Assembly (NCBI GenBank): GCA_964587655.1
Contig: CAZPMT010000003.1
Span: 1 to 64,000 of the forward strand
DNA: 64,000 nt
Origin: CAZPMT01 sp964587655
Lineage (GTDB): Bacteria > Hydrogenedentota > Hydrogenedentia > Hydrogenedentales > SLHB01
Reading direction: 5' to 3'
In this document: positions 14,678-23,400 of the stretch, piece after piece
How positions within the stretch are numbered: the first letter of the stretch is position 1
Layout of the letters: every line of letters begins with the position of its first letter
Notes under the pieces: model-generated
Seen by the model: the letters and a program-made list of their open reading frames with translations, nothing else
What the model was told of the DNA's origin: nothing
Databases searched by the model: none
Made by a program: the position numbers and the translations under genes

Positions 14678-16504
14678 GTGGTGATCAAGATGAAGAAGCT
14701 CTTCGGAACGCTCCGAAGCCGGATTTTTGTAGCTCTTCTTATCATTTCAATGGTGCCGATAGCGGCACTCGGCATTCAAGGTTATCATTGTGCGATGCAA
14801 GCCGTTGTTGAGCTTGCTCAGAAGCATTTGCTGGCCGTTGCCGACGCCCGAAGAACGGTTGTGGAAGGCTGGTTGGAGGAGCGAACCAGGAGCATCGAGA
14901 CTCTCGGGGCTTTGCCGACGACACGCGATCTCTTACTGAGATCGGAGGCCGGCGATGCTGCTTCACAGTCACGCATCCAAGAGCTGCTGGATACTTTCCA
15001 GAGATCGAATCCATTTTTTGAGGGGGTCTCTCTCTACAAGAGAGATTGGACTCTGATTGCGCGGACAGAGGATCCCGTGCACAATGAGCAAACTCCGTCC
15101 GACGCTGCGTTTCGGACAAGCGTGGAAAAAGCCGGCAAGCCGTTCCTGAGTGCCGTGCACAAGCATTTGAGCGGCGACATAGGACTTCATGTGGGATTTC
15201 CCGTGAGGGCTTCGGACGAACGGGCGATAGGTTTTCTGGTTGGCAACATCAACCTCACGAAAAGCCTGACGCCGCTACTTCAGGAGCGCGCGGGACTCTA
15301 CAGGACGGGAAAAGTCTACATCGTATCAAATGACATGGACGTATTGACCCAACCGACGCCGGGCGAGCAGGTGGCCGTCCTGAAACGCGAAGGCCGTTCC
15401 GAAGGGTATGGTCATATGGCAATGCAGAGTGAGGGCGTGAGCAACTATCGAGACTACAGGGGCAATCTGGTCCTCGGAGCCGACATCCCTATCGGCTTTC
15501 ACAGTTTGTCGGGGTTTGACAAACTGTTGGGATGGCGCCTCATTGCGGAAATCGACAGCGATGAGGCCCTGGGATGGCTCCGCGTGCTTCTCATCCGCGC
15601 TTCAGCAACCGGCCTTGTAACGTGCATGGTGGTTCTGGTTATTGCGGCTTGGATTTCCAGGCTAGTGGGCAAACCGCTCCGAGAACTGATGCGCGTGGCG
15701 TTTCGCATCCGGGCCGGGCATACGGACGAGCGGTTGGAGCAGATGGATGTGGCTGAGGCGGAAGAAGTCCGGCAGGCATTCAACGCCATGTTGGATGAGC
15801 TTCGCCAGAAACAGGACGAGTTGGTGAAGACAGCTACGTTGGCCTACGTGGGGGAACTCACATCCAGCACGGTTCACGAAATGCGTAATCCGCTGTCCTC
15901 GATCAAGATGAACCTGCAGGCCCTATCGCGGGCGGTCGATCAGAATGGGCGGTACAAGGAACTTGGTGAGATAGCACTGGAACAGACGCGACGCCTCGAG
16001 CAAATGCTCACGGACCTTCTGAACTTTGGAAGACCCGTTAAATTGGCCACCGAGTCGCTGCCGTTTGGAGAATTGGCCCAAGCGACGTTGGAGGTGACGG
16101 CTGAAGCCGCTGTCCGAAACCAAGTTACTATAGACGTGGAGAATCATCTAGACGGGCTGCTGTTGCGCATCGACAAGGAGCAGATGTGCCGGGCGCTAAC
16201 TAACCTCGTGAGTAATGCCATCGACGCTATGCCGTCCGGAGGACGAGTACTTGTAACGGCCACGGAGCATTCCGGCGAGGTCGAACTGTCCGTGCAAGAC
16301 ACGGGGCCGGGGTTATCGAGCGAGGCGCTGCAAAGGGCGCTGCAGCCGTTCTACACGACCAAACCCAATGGAACCGGTTTGGGTCTCCCGAACGTCAAGA
16401 AGATTGTCGAATTGCACGGCGGGAAGCTCTTGGTGGAGAATCGTCCGGGAGGCGGAGCGATCTTTCGACTTGTGCTGCCTGCCAAGTGCGTGACGAGGGC
16501 ATGA
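14678..16504 (+). CDS. Sensor histidine kinase (dCache, HAMP; ZraS-like)
   Basis: 608 residues. Start is GTG 14678, GTG 14681 or ATG 14690 just behind AGGAAAG. An N-terminal membrane helix (16-33), a periplasmic dCache-like sensor (about 40-285), a second helix (300-325), HAMP, the dimerisation box VHEMRNPLSS (phospho-His near 399), N-box NLVSNAIDAM, G1 DTGPGLS and GTGLGL make an intact kinase. A PE-A copy is translated as HSLSGFDKL at residues 275-284, at the membrane-proximal end of the sensor, just before GWRLIAEID. Four bases separate it from the regulator gene. The neighbouring metal-efflux genes suggest a metal signal, as for ZraS/HydH; that is inference. Confidence 0.92.
   Translation: MVIKMKKLFGTLRSRIFVALLIISMVPIAALGIQGYHCAMQAVVELAQKHLLAVADARRTVVEGWLEERTRSIETLGALPTTRDLLLRSEAGDAASQSRIQELLDTFQRSNPFFEGVSLYKRDWTLIARTEDPVHNEQTPSDAAFRTSVEKAGKPFLSAVHKHLSGDIGLHVGFPVRASDERAIGFLVGNINLTKSLTPLLQERAGLYRTGKVYIVSNDMDVLTQPTPGEQVAVLKREGRSEGYGHMAMQSEGVSNYRDYRGNLVLGADIPIGFHSLSGFDKLLGWRLIAEIDSDEALGWLRVLLIRASATGLVTCMVVLVIAAWISRLVGKPLRELMRVAFRIRAGHTDERLEQMDVAEAEEVRQAFNAMLDELRQKQDELVKTATLAYVGELTSSTVHEMRNPLSSIKMNLQALSRAVDQNGRYKELGEIALEQTRRLEQMLTDLLNFGRPVKLATESLPFGELAQATLEVTAEAAVRNQVTIDVENHLDGLLLRIDKEQMCRALTNLVSNAIDAMPSGGRVLVTATEHSGEVELSVQDTGPGLSSEALQRALQPFYTTKPNGTGLGLPNVKKIVELHGGKLLVENRPGGGAIFRLVLPAKCVTRA
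15500..15528. repeat. PE-A in the sensor kinase gene
   Basis: Arms CACAGTTTGTC and GACAAACTGTT, centre GGGGTTT. It is read as HSLSGFDKL in the periplasmic domain. Confidence 0.94.
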
Positions 16505-16507
16505 CCG

Positions 16508-17884
16508 GTGCAAATTCTGATAATCGATGACGATGTGGCGCTCTGCCGTTCCATGCAAATCCAACTGGAGAGCGAAGGCCATTCGGTCGATGTCGTCCAT
16601 AACGGCGCCGATGGCCTATCTCACATCGATTCAGCCAAACCGGACCTCCTCTTTCTGGATTTGAACCTGCCTGATACCACGGGGCTCCACGTGTTGCGCA
16701 AGCTTCAGGACAAGAAGTGCGAGTCGGTGATTATCATGATCACGGGGGTTCAGGACGCCAAGTCAACGATTGAAGCTATCCGTAGCGGCGCGTTCGATTA
16801 CATTCGCAAGCCGCTCGATCTCGATGCCGTGCTGTTGGCCATCGAGAAGGCCGGCCGGCGCCTCAAAAGCCGGCGCGCTGCTTCCGGGCAGGTCGTGACT
16901 CAGATAGATCAACTCGAAAGTCCTCCGCATGAAATTGTCGGCGCCGACGAAAAGATCATCGACATCCTGAAACAGATTGCCTTGTTAAGCGAGAATAGAA
17001 TTCCAGTGCTCATTCAAGGCGAAAGCGGAACGGGGAAGGAATTGGTGGCGCGGGCGTTGCATGAAACGGCTTGCCCAAGGGAACCGTTCGTGGCGGTCAA
17101 TTGCTCCGCTATCGTCCCCACGCTCTTGGAAAGCGAGTTGTTCGGCCACGTGAAGGGCGCGTTCACGGGGGCGGATACGTCGAAGTCCGGGAAACTGAAA
17201 TACGTCGGCGCTGGCACGCTTTTCCTGGACGAAATCGGCGATATGTCATATGAGCTTCAGGCAAAACTCCTGCGGGTCTTGCAGGAACGCGAATTCGAGC
17301 CCGTCGGCGGCACGGAGGTTCTTCCTTTCAAAGCGCGCGTGGTCGCGGCCACGCACCGGGACCTCGCGTCGATGGTGGCCGAAGGCGAGTTCCGGGAAGA
17401 CCTGTACTATCGGCTGGCGGTATCGACCATAAGGGTCCCACCCTTGCGGGAGCACCTTTCCGACCTGCCGCTCCTGACGCAGCATGTCCTGGCGCGCATC
17501 AACCGGGAATTGCACAAGGAGTTTTCGGGAGTCGAGGAACCGGCGCTTCGCAGAATCCAGATGTATGACTGGCCCGGTAACGTGCGCGAACTGATCAACG
17601 TGCTGACGAGGGCTGCGCTGCTATGCAGAGGCAGGGTGCTGACGGAGGAAGCTGTGGTCACGGCGTTGGGGCGCGGCATCCAGTCAGTTGCGCCGCCTAC
17701 CGAGATCAAGACCCTGCGCGAGGCCGAGAAAGAGCATATCGAGAAAGCCCTGTTGTTTACCGGTTGGAATATCACGCAAACCGCCGCGATGCTCGAGACA
17801 TCGCGCGTGACGCTTCGCAGGAGGATTGACGAGTTCGGCCTCAGACGGCCCCCGAATCTCCAACGGGCCGACGAAGTTCCATAG
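16508..17884 (+). CDS. Sigma-54-dependent response regulator (NtrC/ZraR family)
   Basis: 458 residues from GTG 16508, three bases after the kinase stop. The receiver is canonical (IIDDD, acceptor in FLDLNLPD, MITG, RKPL). The AAA+ domain has GESGTGKE, GAFTGAD and TLFLDEIGD, and a Fis-type helix-turn-helix (TQTAAMLETSRVTLRRRI) ends the protein. It is complete and carries no palindromic insert, unlike its paralogue at 7030, so it is a useful reference for where inserts fall. Likely partner of the upstream kinase and activator of the sigma-54-type promoter near 18000 in front of the metal island. Confidence 0.95.
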   Translation: MQILIIDDDVALCRSMQIQLESEGHSVDVVHNGADGLSHIDSAKPDLLFLDLNLPDTTGLHVLRKLQDKKCESVIIMITGVQDAKSTIEAIRSGAFDYIRKPLDLDAVLLAIEKAGRRLKSRRAASGQVVTQIDQLESPPHEIVGADEKIIDILKQIALLSENRIPVLIQGESGTGKELVARALHETACPREPFVAVNCSAIVPTLLESELFGHVKGAFTGADTSKSGKLKYVGAGTLFLDEIGDMSYELQAKLLRVLQEREFEPVGGTEVLPFKARVVAATHRDLASMVAEGEFREDLYYRLAVSTIRVPPLREHLSDLPLLTQHVLARINRELHKEFSGVEEPALRRIQMYDWPGNVRELINVLTRAALLCRGRVLTEEAVVTALGRGIQSVAPPTEIKTLREAEKEHIEKALLFTGWNITQTAAMLETSRVTLRRRIDEFGLRRPPNLQRADEVP

Positions 17885-17998
17885 GAAAGTTACTGACCAC
17901 CGGGGTGGTTCAGAACTTCCCAAAGGCGTCCCCCTTCTTGTTGCCGGGAAGAGCCGTAAGCTGTTTGTCTGAAAGGGCTTTCCGCTCTCGTAACGATT

Positions 17999-18015
17999 CG
18001 GCATGAGAACTGCTT
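17999..18015 (+). promoter_or_regulatory. Candidate sigma-54 promoter of the metal island
   Basis: CGGCATGAGAACTGCTT keeps GG (18000-18001) and GC (18012-18013) in the correct 12-base register but has three departures from the consensus. The position directly behind a ZraR-like gene and ahead of periplasmic metal-binding genes supports it. The other bases of the gap 17885-18229 hold the hairpins described below and nothing else I recognise. Confidence 0.4.
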
Positions 18016-18090
18016 CTTGCAAGGCATGAAGCGATTGGGTTACAGGGCCGATCATCTTCCCCCGAAGAGAGGATGCATGATCCTCGGCGT

Positions 18091-18156
18091 ACCCCTAACG
18101 CACGTTGGGGTGACGCACCTCACCGGAGATGCCGGGCGCCCCCTCCCGGCATCTCC
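18091..18156 (+). promoter_or_regulatory. Structured leader with two hairpins
   Basis: The first hairpin is ACCCC-AACG against CGTT-GGGGT (18091-18111). The second is a perfect 12-bp stem, GGAGATGCCGGG with CCCGGCATCTCC (18125-18156), followed by ACCCCATTTTGCC. No clear T-run exists, so it is a possible attenuator or mRNA stabiliser in the leader of the metal genes. Confidence 0.5.
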
Positions 18157-18229
18157 ACCCCATTTTGCCTTCCCATGAAACCGAAGCTTTGACAGGCAGT
18201 CAATACGGAACAGATAGGAGACGTCGAAA

Positions 18230-18715
18230 ATGAAATTCGTGAAGACTGGTTTACTGGCAGTTGTCTGCGTCGCTGTCGCTGGCGTTGCGTGGTATCGGAT
18301 TGCCGCAGCCCTAGCCGAAGGACACGAATGTGGTGCACATACTCCTGCAAGCCCCGCCAAGGCCGAGGCGCCCGATAAGGGAGACGCGGCGGCAACTCCC
18401 ACGGCGAAACCGGAGCCGGCGAATAAGGGAGATGCGGACGTTATTGCGCAGCAGAAGCCTGGTTACCCTCTGGATACGTGCGTGGTTCTCGGGAACAAGC
18501 TCGGCGAACACGGTGAGGCGGTCGACTACGTATACAAGGGACGCCTCGTCCGTTTCTGCTGCAAGGGCTGTATTGCCACCTTTGAGAAGGAACCGGCCAA
18601 GTACCTCGCCAAACTTGACGAGGCGGCGAAGAGTAAGAAAAAGGCTGGGTCAACCGATTCGAAGCCGAGCAGTGAAGCGGGTCAGAAGCCGCATGCAGAG
18701 CATTCGCACCATTGA
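18230..18715 (+). CDS. Exported TRASH/YHS-type metal-binding protein with His-rich tail
   Basis: 161 residues. Residues 1-29 form a signal peptide or membrane anchor (GLLAVVCVAVAGVAW). A Lys/Ala/Pro-rich spacer contains an imperfect duplication (KGDAAATPTAKPEPANKGDAD). A C-terminal Cys domain has LDTCVVLGNKLG and FCCKGCIATFEKEPAKYL, the hallmark of YHS/TRASH heavy-metal-binding domains. The tail HAEHSHH adds histidines. It most likely binds copper or a similar metal in the periplasm. First gene of the co-directional metal island. Confidence 0.85.
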   Translation: MKFVKTGLLAVVCVAVAGVAWYRIAAALAEGHECGAHTPASPAKAEAPDKGDAAATPTAKPEPANKGDADVIAQQKPGYPLDTCVVLGNKLGEHGEAVDYVYKGRLVRFCCKGCIATFEKEPAKYLAKLDEAAKSKKKAGSTDSKPSSEAGQKPHAEHSHH

Positions 18716-18889
18716 GGATGCAGGTGAAGTTCCCGCGGGTGTCACGCTCAAGCGGCAAGCTTGACGGTGGTTTATAAGAGGGCCTTTCAAGCAACCTGAG
18801 CGTGGCGCCCCCAGGGATTTCCGTAGGAAGTCTATGGCAACAATTGAACTAACGGTTGGGATACACGATCCCCAAAGAGGAGATATGCG

Positions 18890-19042
18890 ATGCTGAAGAA
18901 AATGTTGGCAGTGGCAGTGGTATTGGTGGCGGCTCTCGCCATCGCGGGTTGCGCTACGAACGATCTGAACGGGCCTGGCCCAGGATACCAAGGCTCTGGG
19001 GCGGGCGGAAGTTCGGGCGGCGGCCACCAGGGGCACCATTAG
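18890..19042 (+). CDS. Small lipoprotein, Gly/His-rich (50 aa)
   Basis: A 50-residue protein starting at ATG 18890 behind AAAGAGGAG. The signal sequence has a perfect lipobox (ALAIAGC) and the mature part is Gly/Ser-rich, ending GGGHQGHH. Such small His-tailed lipoproteins often bind metal. It lies within the metal island and is shorter than most gene callers accept. No homologue is recognised by name. Confidence 0.75.
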   Translation: MLKKMLAVAVVLVAALAIAGCATNDLNGPGPGYQGSGAGGSSGGGHQGHH

Positions 19043-19199
19043 TCCTACAAGCAAACGACGCATGCGGATCGAAAGTTCAGGTCCGTTCGCGATGCGGAAT
19101 GAAACTTCAGCCCTGTTTGTCATTATAGCGTGTAGGGAAGTTTAGTGCGCGTAGCGCGCCGTCTTGGAAAACCGGGTATTGAGAGAAAGGATAGTGTAT

Positions 19200-19445
19200 A
19201 TGAACCAAGTTCGAGTGGTAGCCGTATTACTTGTGGTATTGCTCGTCATGGGGTGTTCGCCAAAGCCGGCGCCGCAGACGCCCAAGGCAAGCAGTAGTCA
19301 GCAGGCGGAACAGTCTCAAGTGCAGGTGTGGACGTGCCCCATGCATTCTCAAATTCGCGAGCCCAAACCGGGCAAGTGCAAGATCTGTGGCATGGACCTG
19401 GTGCAGATGAAAGAAGGCGAGGGTAAGCAAGATCCCGGAAAATAA
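19200..19445 (+). CDS. Lipoprotein with heavy-metal-binding domain (CPMH...CGM)
   Basis: 81 residues from ATG 19200 with AAAGGA eight bases upstream. Signal peptide with lipobox (LLVMGC), a Ser/Gln spacer, then TCPMHSQIREPKPGKCKICG followed by MDL. This is the small heavy-metal-binding domain (HMBD) found on CusB-type adaptors, and the same domain occurs three times in the CusB of this island. Probably a periplasmic, membrane-anchored metal chaperone feeding the efflux pump. Confidence 0.88.
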   Translation: MNQVRVVAVLLVVLLVMGCSPKPAPQTPKASSSQQAEQSQVQVWTCPMHSQIREPKPGKCKICGMDLVQMKEGEGKQDPGK

Positions 19446-19548
19446 GGGCCTCCGCAAGCGCGCTCACGCACGAGGGGCTAACCCAAGTCTCTCACGGCAA
19501 ACAGAACGCCAGCGATGTTGTGCGTCTTTCACGAATGGGAGAATCGGT

Positions 19549-20166
19549 GTGGGATTCTATTCACGAGTCATCTTTCCACGGGTCGTCAATTGGGTCATGT
19601 CGGACAAGGAGACGACCAAGATCCGCAAGGAAATCCTCGCCGATGTATCGGGCGATGTTTTCGAACTCGGGTTCGGCACCGGACTGAACCTCCCCCACTA
19701 CCCTGGGCACGTCAAGAAGTTGGTGACCGCCGATCCCAATCCCGGGATGATGAAGGCCGCCCAAGAGCGAATTGCGAATTCGCCCATCGAAGTGGACTGC
19801 CGGGTGTTGGGTGGAGAGGCCTTGCCGTTCGACGACGCGTCTTTCGACGCCATCGTCTGTACGTGGACCCTGTGCAGCATCCCGGACGCGGATCGAGTGC
19901 TGGCCCACTGCCATCGCGTGCTCCGGCCCGGCGGCAAGTTCTTCTTTGCCGAGCATGGTCTGGCCGACGACTCCACGGTTCGCAAGTGGCAAGCCCGGCT
20001 CGACCCGTTCTGGGGCATTATCGGCGACGGCTGTCATCTCAATCGCAATATCAAGGAACTGATCCAGGACAGCAGATTTCGTTTCGAGAAATTCGAGAAC
20101 TTCTATATGCCGGGCGCACCCAAGTTCATGGGTTACATATACCAGGGGGTGGCGGTGAAGGACTAG
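19549..20166 (+). CDS. Class I SAM-dependent methyltransferase
   Basis: 205 residues from GTG 19549, preceded by GGGAG. Motif I is VFELGFGTGLNL, followed by an acidic loop (TADPNPGMM), GEALPFDDASFDAIVCTWTL-type motif and HRVLRPGGKFFFAEH. This is the UbiE/COQ5-like methyltransferase group and resembles METTL7-type proteins. In a metal-resistance island it might methylate a metalloid or a thiol, but no arsenic-binding cysteine triad is visible, so substrate is unknown. The gap to 20464 holds a PE-A copy. Confidence 0.85.
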   Translation: MGFYSRVIFPRVVNWVMSDKETTKIRKEILADVSGDVFELGFGTGLNLPHYPGHVKKLVTADPNPGMMKAAQERIANSPIEVDCRVLGGEALPFDDASFDAIVCTWTLCSIPDADRVLAHCHRVLRPGGKFFFAEHGLADDSTVRKWQARLDPFWGIIGDGCHLNRNIKELIQDSRFRFEKFENFYMPGAPKFMGYIYQGVAVKD

Positions 20167-20368
20167 CATTATGCCGCGACCCCCAATTCCTCAAGCTGAA
20201 GATCTACGCGCTACACGGAACCCAATATCAACCCGTAGGCTGAGTCACCATGACAAGTATGCCACGACAGGAAGAGTCTTCTTTCTTACCCTCAGGCGAT
20301 TGGGTCGGAGTATCTTGCGGCGAACAGCGGCATCGCAACGTCGCGATCATGCACCGGCCTTGCATGCG

Positions 20369-20397
20369 AACAGTTTGTCGGGGTTTGACAAACTGTG
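20369..20397. repeat. PE-A palindromic element (intergenic, before cusA)
   Basis: AACAGTTTGTC and GACAAACTGTG arms with centre GGGGTTT, 67 bases upstream of the RND pump start. The remainder of 20167-20464 shows no gene that I can support. Confidence 0.92.
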
Positions 20398-20464
20398 GAG
20401 TCCGCTGTTGCATTTGACCGCCTTCCCCGGTAGGCTTGACTGAAACGCTAAGGACACCTTCACC

Positions 20465-23400
20465 ATGATCGAGGGCCTGATAGAGTTCTCCTGCCGAAAC
20501 AAGTTCATTGTCATCCTTGCATTCGTGGCGGTGGCAGGGGTGGGCGTCTGGGTGATGCTCGAGCGCACGCCTGTCGACGCCATTCCCGACCTCTCGGAGA
20601 ATCAGGTCATCGTCTTTACGGATTGGATGGGCCGTAGTCCGAAGGAGATCGAAGACCAGATAACCTACCCGCTTTCCGTGAACCTGCAGGGTCTTGCCGG
20701 CGTCAAGGCCGTGCGTTCTTCCTCTGAATTCAATTTCTCGATGATCAACATCATCTTCGATGATTCCGTGGAATTCTACTTCGCGCGCACGCGGGTGCTG
20801 GAACGACTCTCCTTGGCCAGCACGTTCCTGCCTCAAGGCACGGTCCCCTATCTTGCCCCGGACGCCACCGCGCTGGGCCAGATCTTCTGGTACACCGTCG
20901 AGGGAGACAATACCGACTTGGCCGCTCTGCGCAGTATCCAGGATTGGTATGTGCGCTATCAGCTCAACTCGGTGCCGGGCGTGGCCCAAGTCAGCAGCGT
21001 CGGCGGTTTTCCGAAAGAGTACCAGATAGATGTGACGCCGGAAAAACTGCGGGCATTCAATGTCACGCTGGGCCAAATCTACCAGGCCATCGCCAAGAGC
21101 AATAGCGCCGTTGGGGGCCGCGTGGTGCAGAAAGGGAACGCCGAGTACATCATTCGTGGCGTGGGATGGATACGGGATCTCGACGATATTCGCAACACGG
21201 TCATCACGGAGCGCGGCGGTGTGCCGATCAAGGTCGGCGACGTGGCTACCGTCCAACAGGGCGTCGAGTTCCGCCGTAGCGTCCTGGAAAAGGACGGGCG
21301 TGAAGTCACCGGCGGCGTCGTGATGATGCGCTATGGGGAAAATCCCCTCAAAGTCACGCGCAACATCAAGGCGAAGCTGCGCGACTTGCAGAAGGGTCTG
21401 CCGCAAGGTATCCGCATCGTCCCGTTTTATGACCGCACGCGTCTGATCGACGGCGCCATTCACACGGTCACCAAGATACTGGAACACGAATTGATTTTCG
21501 CCACCGTGGCGATTCTGCTGATTCTCACCCATGTACGAAGCGTTTTTGTTGTCGTTATTACGCTTCCACTCTCCGTTCTTATCGCATTCATCCTGATGTA
21601 CATTTTCGGCATCTCGTCGAACATCATGTCTCTTTCGGGCATTGCCATATCGATTGGCATCCTGGTCGATCAGGCCATTGTCATGTTGGAAAATGCGACC
21701 CACCGATTGACGCTGCATTTCGGCGACAAGAGGATAACGGGCGACACCACGGAGATCGTCGTCGCGGCCTGCCGCCAGGTAGGGCGCCCGATCTTCTTCT
21801 CCGTGGCGATCATGGTGATCTCGTTTCTTCCCGTGTTCGCGCTCTCAGGACAGGAAGGCAAGCTCTTCCACCCCCTTGCGTTCACGAAGACGTTCGCCTT
21901 GATAGGCACCGCCATCATCTCCGTAACGCTGGTCCCGGCGATCATTCCACTGCTTGTGCGGGGGCGGCTTTCCCGGGAAGAAAACAACTGGATCATCCAC
22001 AGCGTTGTGCAAATGTATCGGCCGGTGTTGAGCTTCCTGATGCACAAGCCCAAGATCGTCATTTGGCTCTTTGTGCTGTTGCTCGCCGCCGGCTTCTACG
22101 TGTCGCGCGGTTTGGGACGCGAATTCATGCCGCCGTTGGATGAGGGCAGTATCATGGACATGCCCGTGACTACGCCGCGCGCGTCCGTCACCGAGGTCGC
22201 GGACGACCTCAAGGCGCGGGATGCCTTGATTCGATCCATGCCGGAAGTCGAGATGGTCGTGGGCAAGGGGGGCCGTGCGGAGACTCCCACGGATCCGTCG
22301 CCGTTGGACATGATAGAGACCGTGATTACATTGCGGCCCAAGGAATACTGGCTCAAACGCAAGGTCAAGTTCGAGGACGCCTATTCGGAGACCGAACGCG
22401 TCGTGGGCCTGCTTGAAAAGCAGGGCGCCATAGGCCCGTTTGCCGGCGAAAATGCGCGCAAATCCTTCCTCAACGAAGTGGCGAACGGGGCGCTGAATCG
22501 TTTCGACGCGTTGATGCGGCACGAGAGCATAGGGAGCACGATGGAGTTCGAGCAGGTGCTGATGGATGATTCCGTCAGGTTCGTCGCGGAGCGCTTGCTC
22601 GCCCAGATTGATGCGCATAAGGCATGGGCCAGCCCGCCTGAGTCAGCCGATCGCGAAGCATTCATCAAAGGGCTTATTGACGCCCACCGGCAAATGTTCC
22701 GTTATGCTCCGCAGGTGTACGACGTGGAGAACGTTGTCACCGCCGGCTTAGCCGCCCTGGAGCAATCCAAACGACTCTCCGCGGAGAGGGTCGACGTGCT
22801 GGTCCCGATTGAAACGCAATGGACGCGCATCACGGGACCCCTTAAGGAATCGCTCGGACTTGCACGTAGCGATTTCTATACGGAGACGGCCGAGTCGCTG
22901 GAAGCTTTCAGGGATAAGGCCACTCGGCCCTGGACGAAGCAGACCAACCAGAAGATGTTCGATCCTGCGATGCTCAAGTTCGGGCAGGCGCTGCTGGCCG
23001 AAATCGAATCCTCCGCCACCATGCAGAACATCTGGAAGGGCAAAGACGCGCCCGTCCGGATTACGGCTGACGAGATTGGCAAGGAGTTTGGGGCACGCGC
23101 CTTCCTCTGGGCAAAGACGAAGAACGATCTGGTGCGCGAACTAGACGACGTGGTTCACCAGATCGGCTGGGCCAATATTTGGACGCAGCCCATCATCAAC
23201 CGAGTGGACATGCTGGCGACGGGGGTGCGGACGCAGTTGGCCGCGAAGATATTCGGCAGGACACAAGAGCAGATTCAGGAAGTCGCCAACCAGGTGGCCG
23301 AGGTACTAAGGGGGATTCCTGGCGCCGTCGATGTCGTGGCCGATCAGACGGTCGGCAAGGGCTATATCGAGATCGAGGTCGACCGCGAACGCGCCGCGCG

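Noticed and set aside
19515..20243. Long frame overlapping the methyltransferase gene
   Set aside because: Arg/Pro-rich composition typical of a shifted reading of a GC-rich gene, and the methyltransferase frame has clear motifs.
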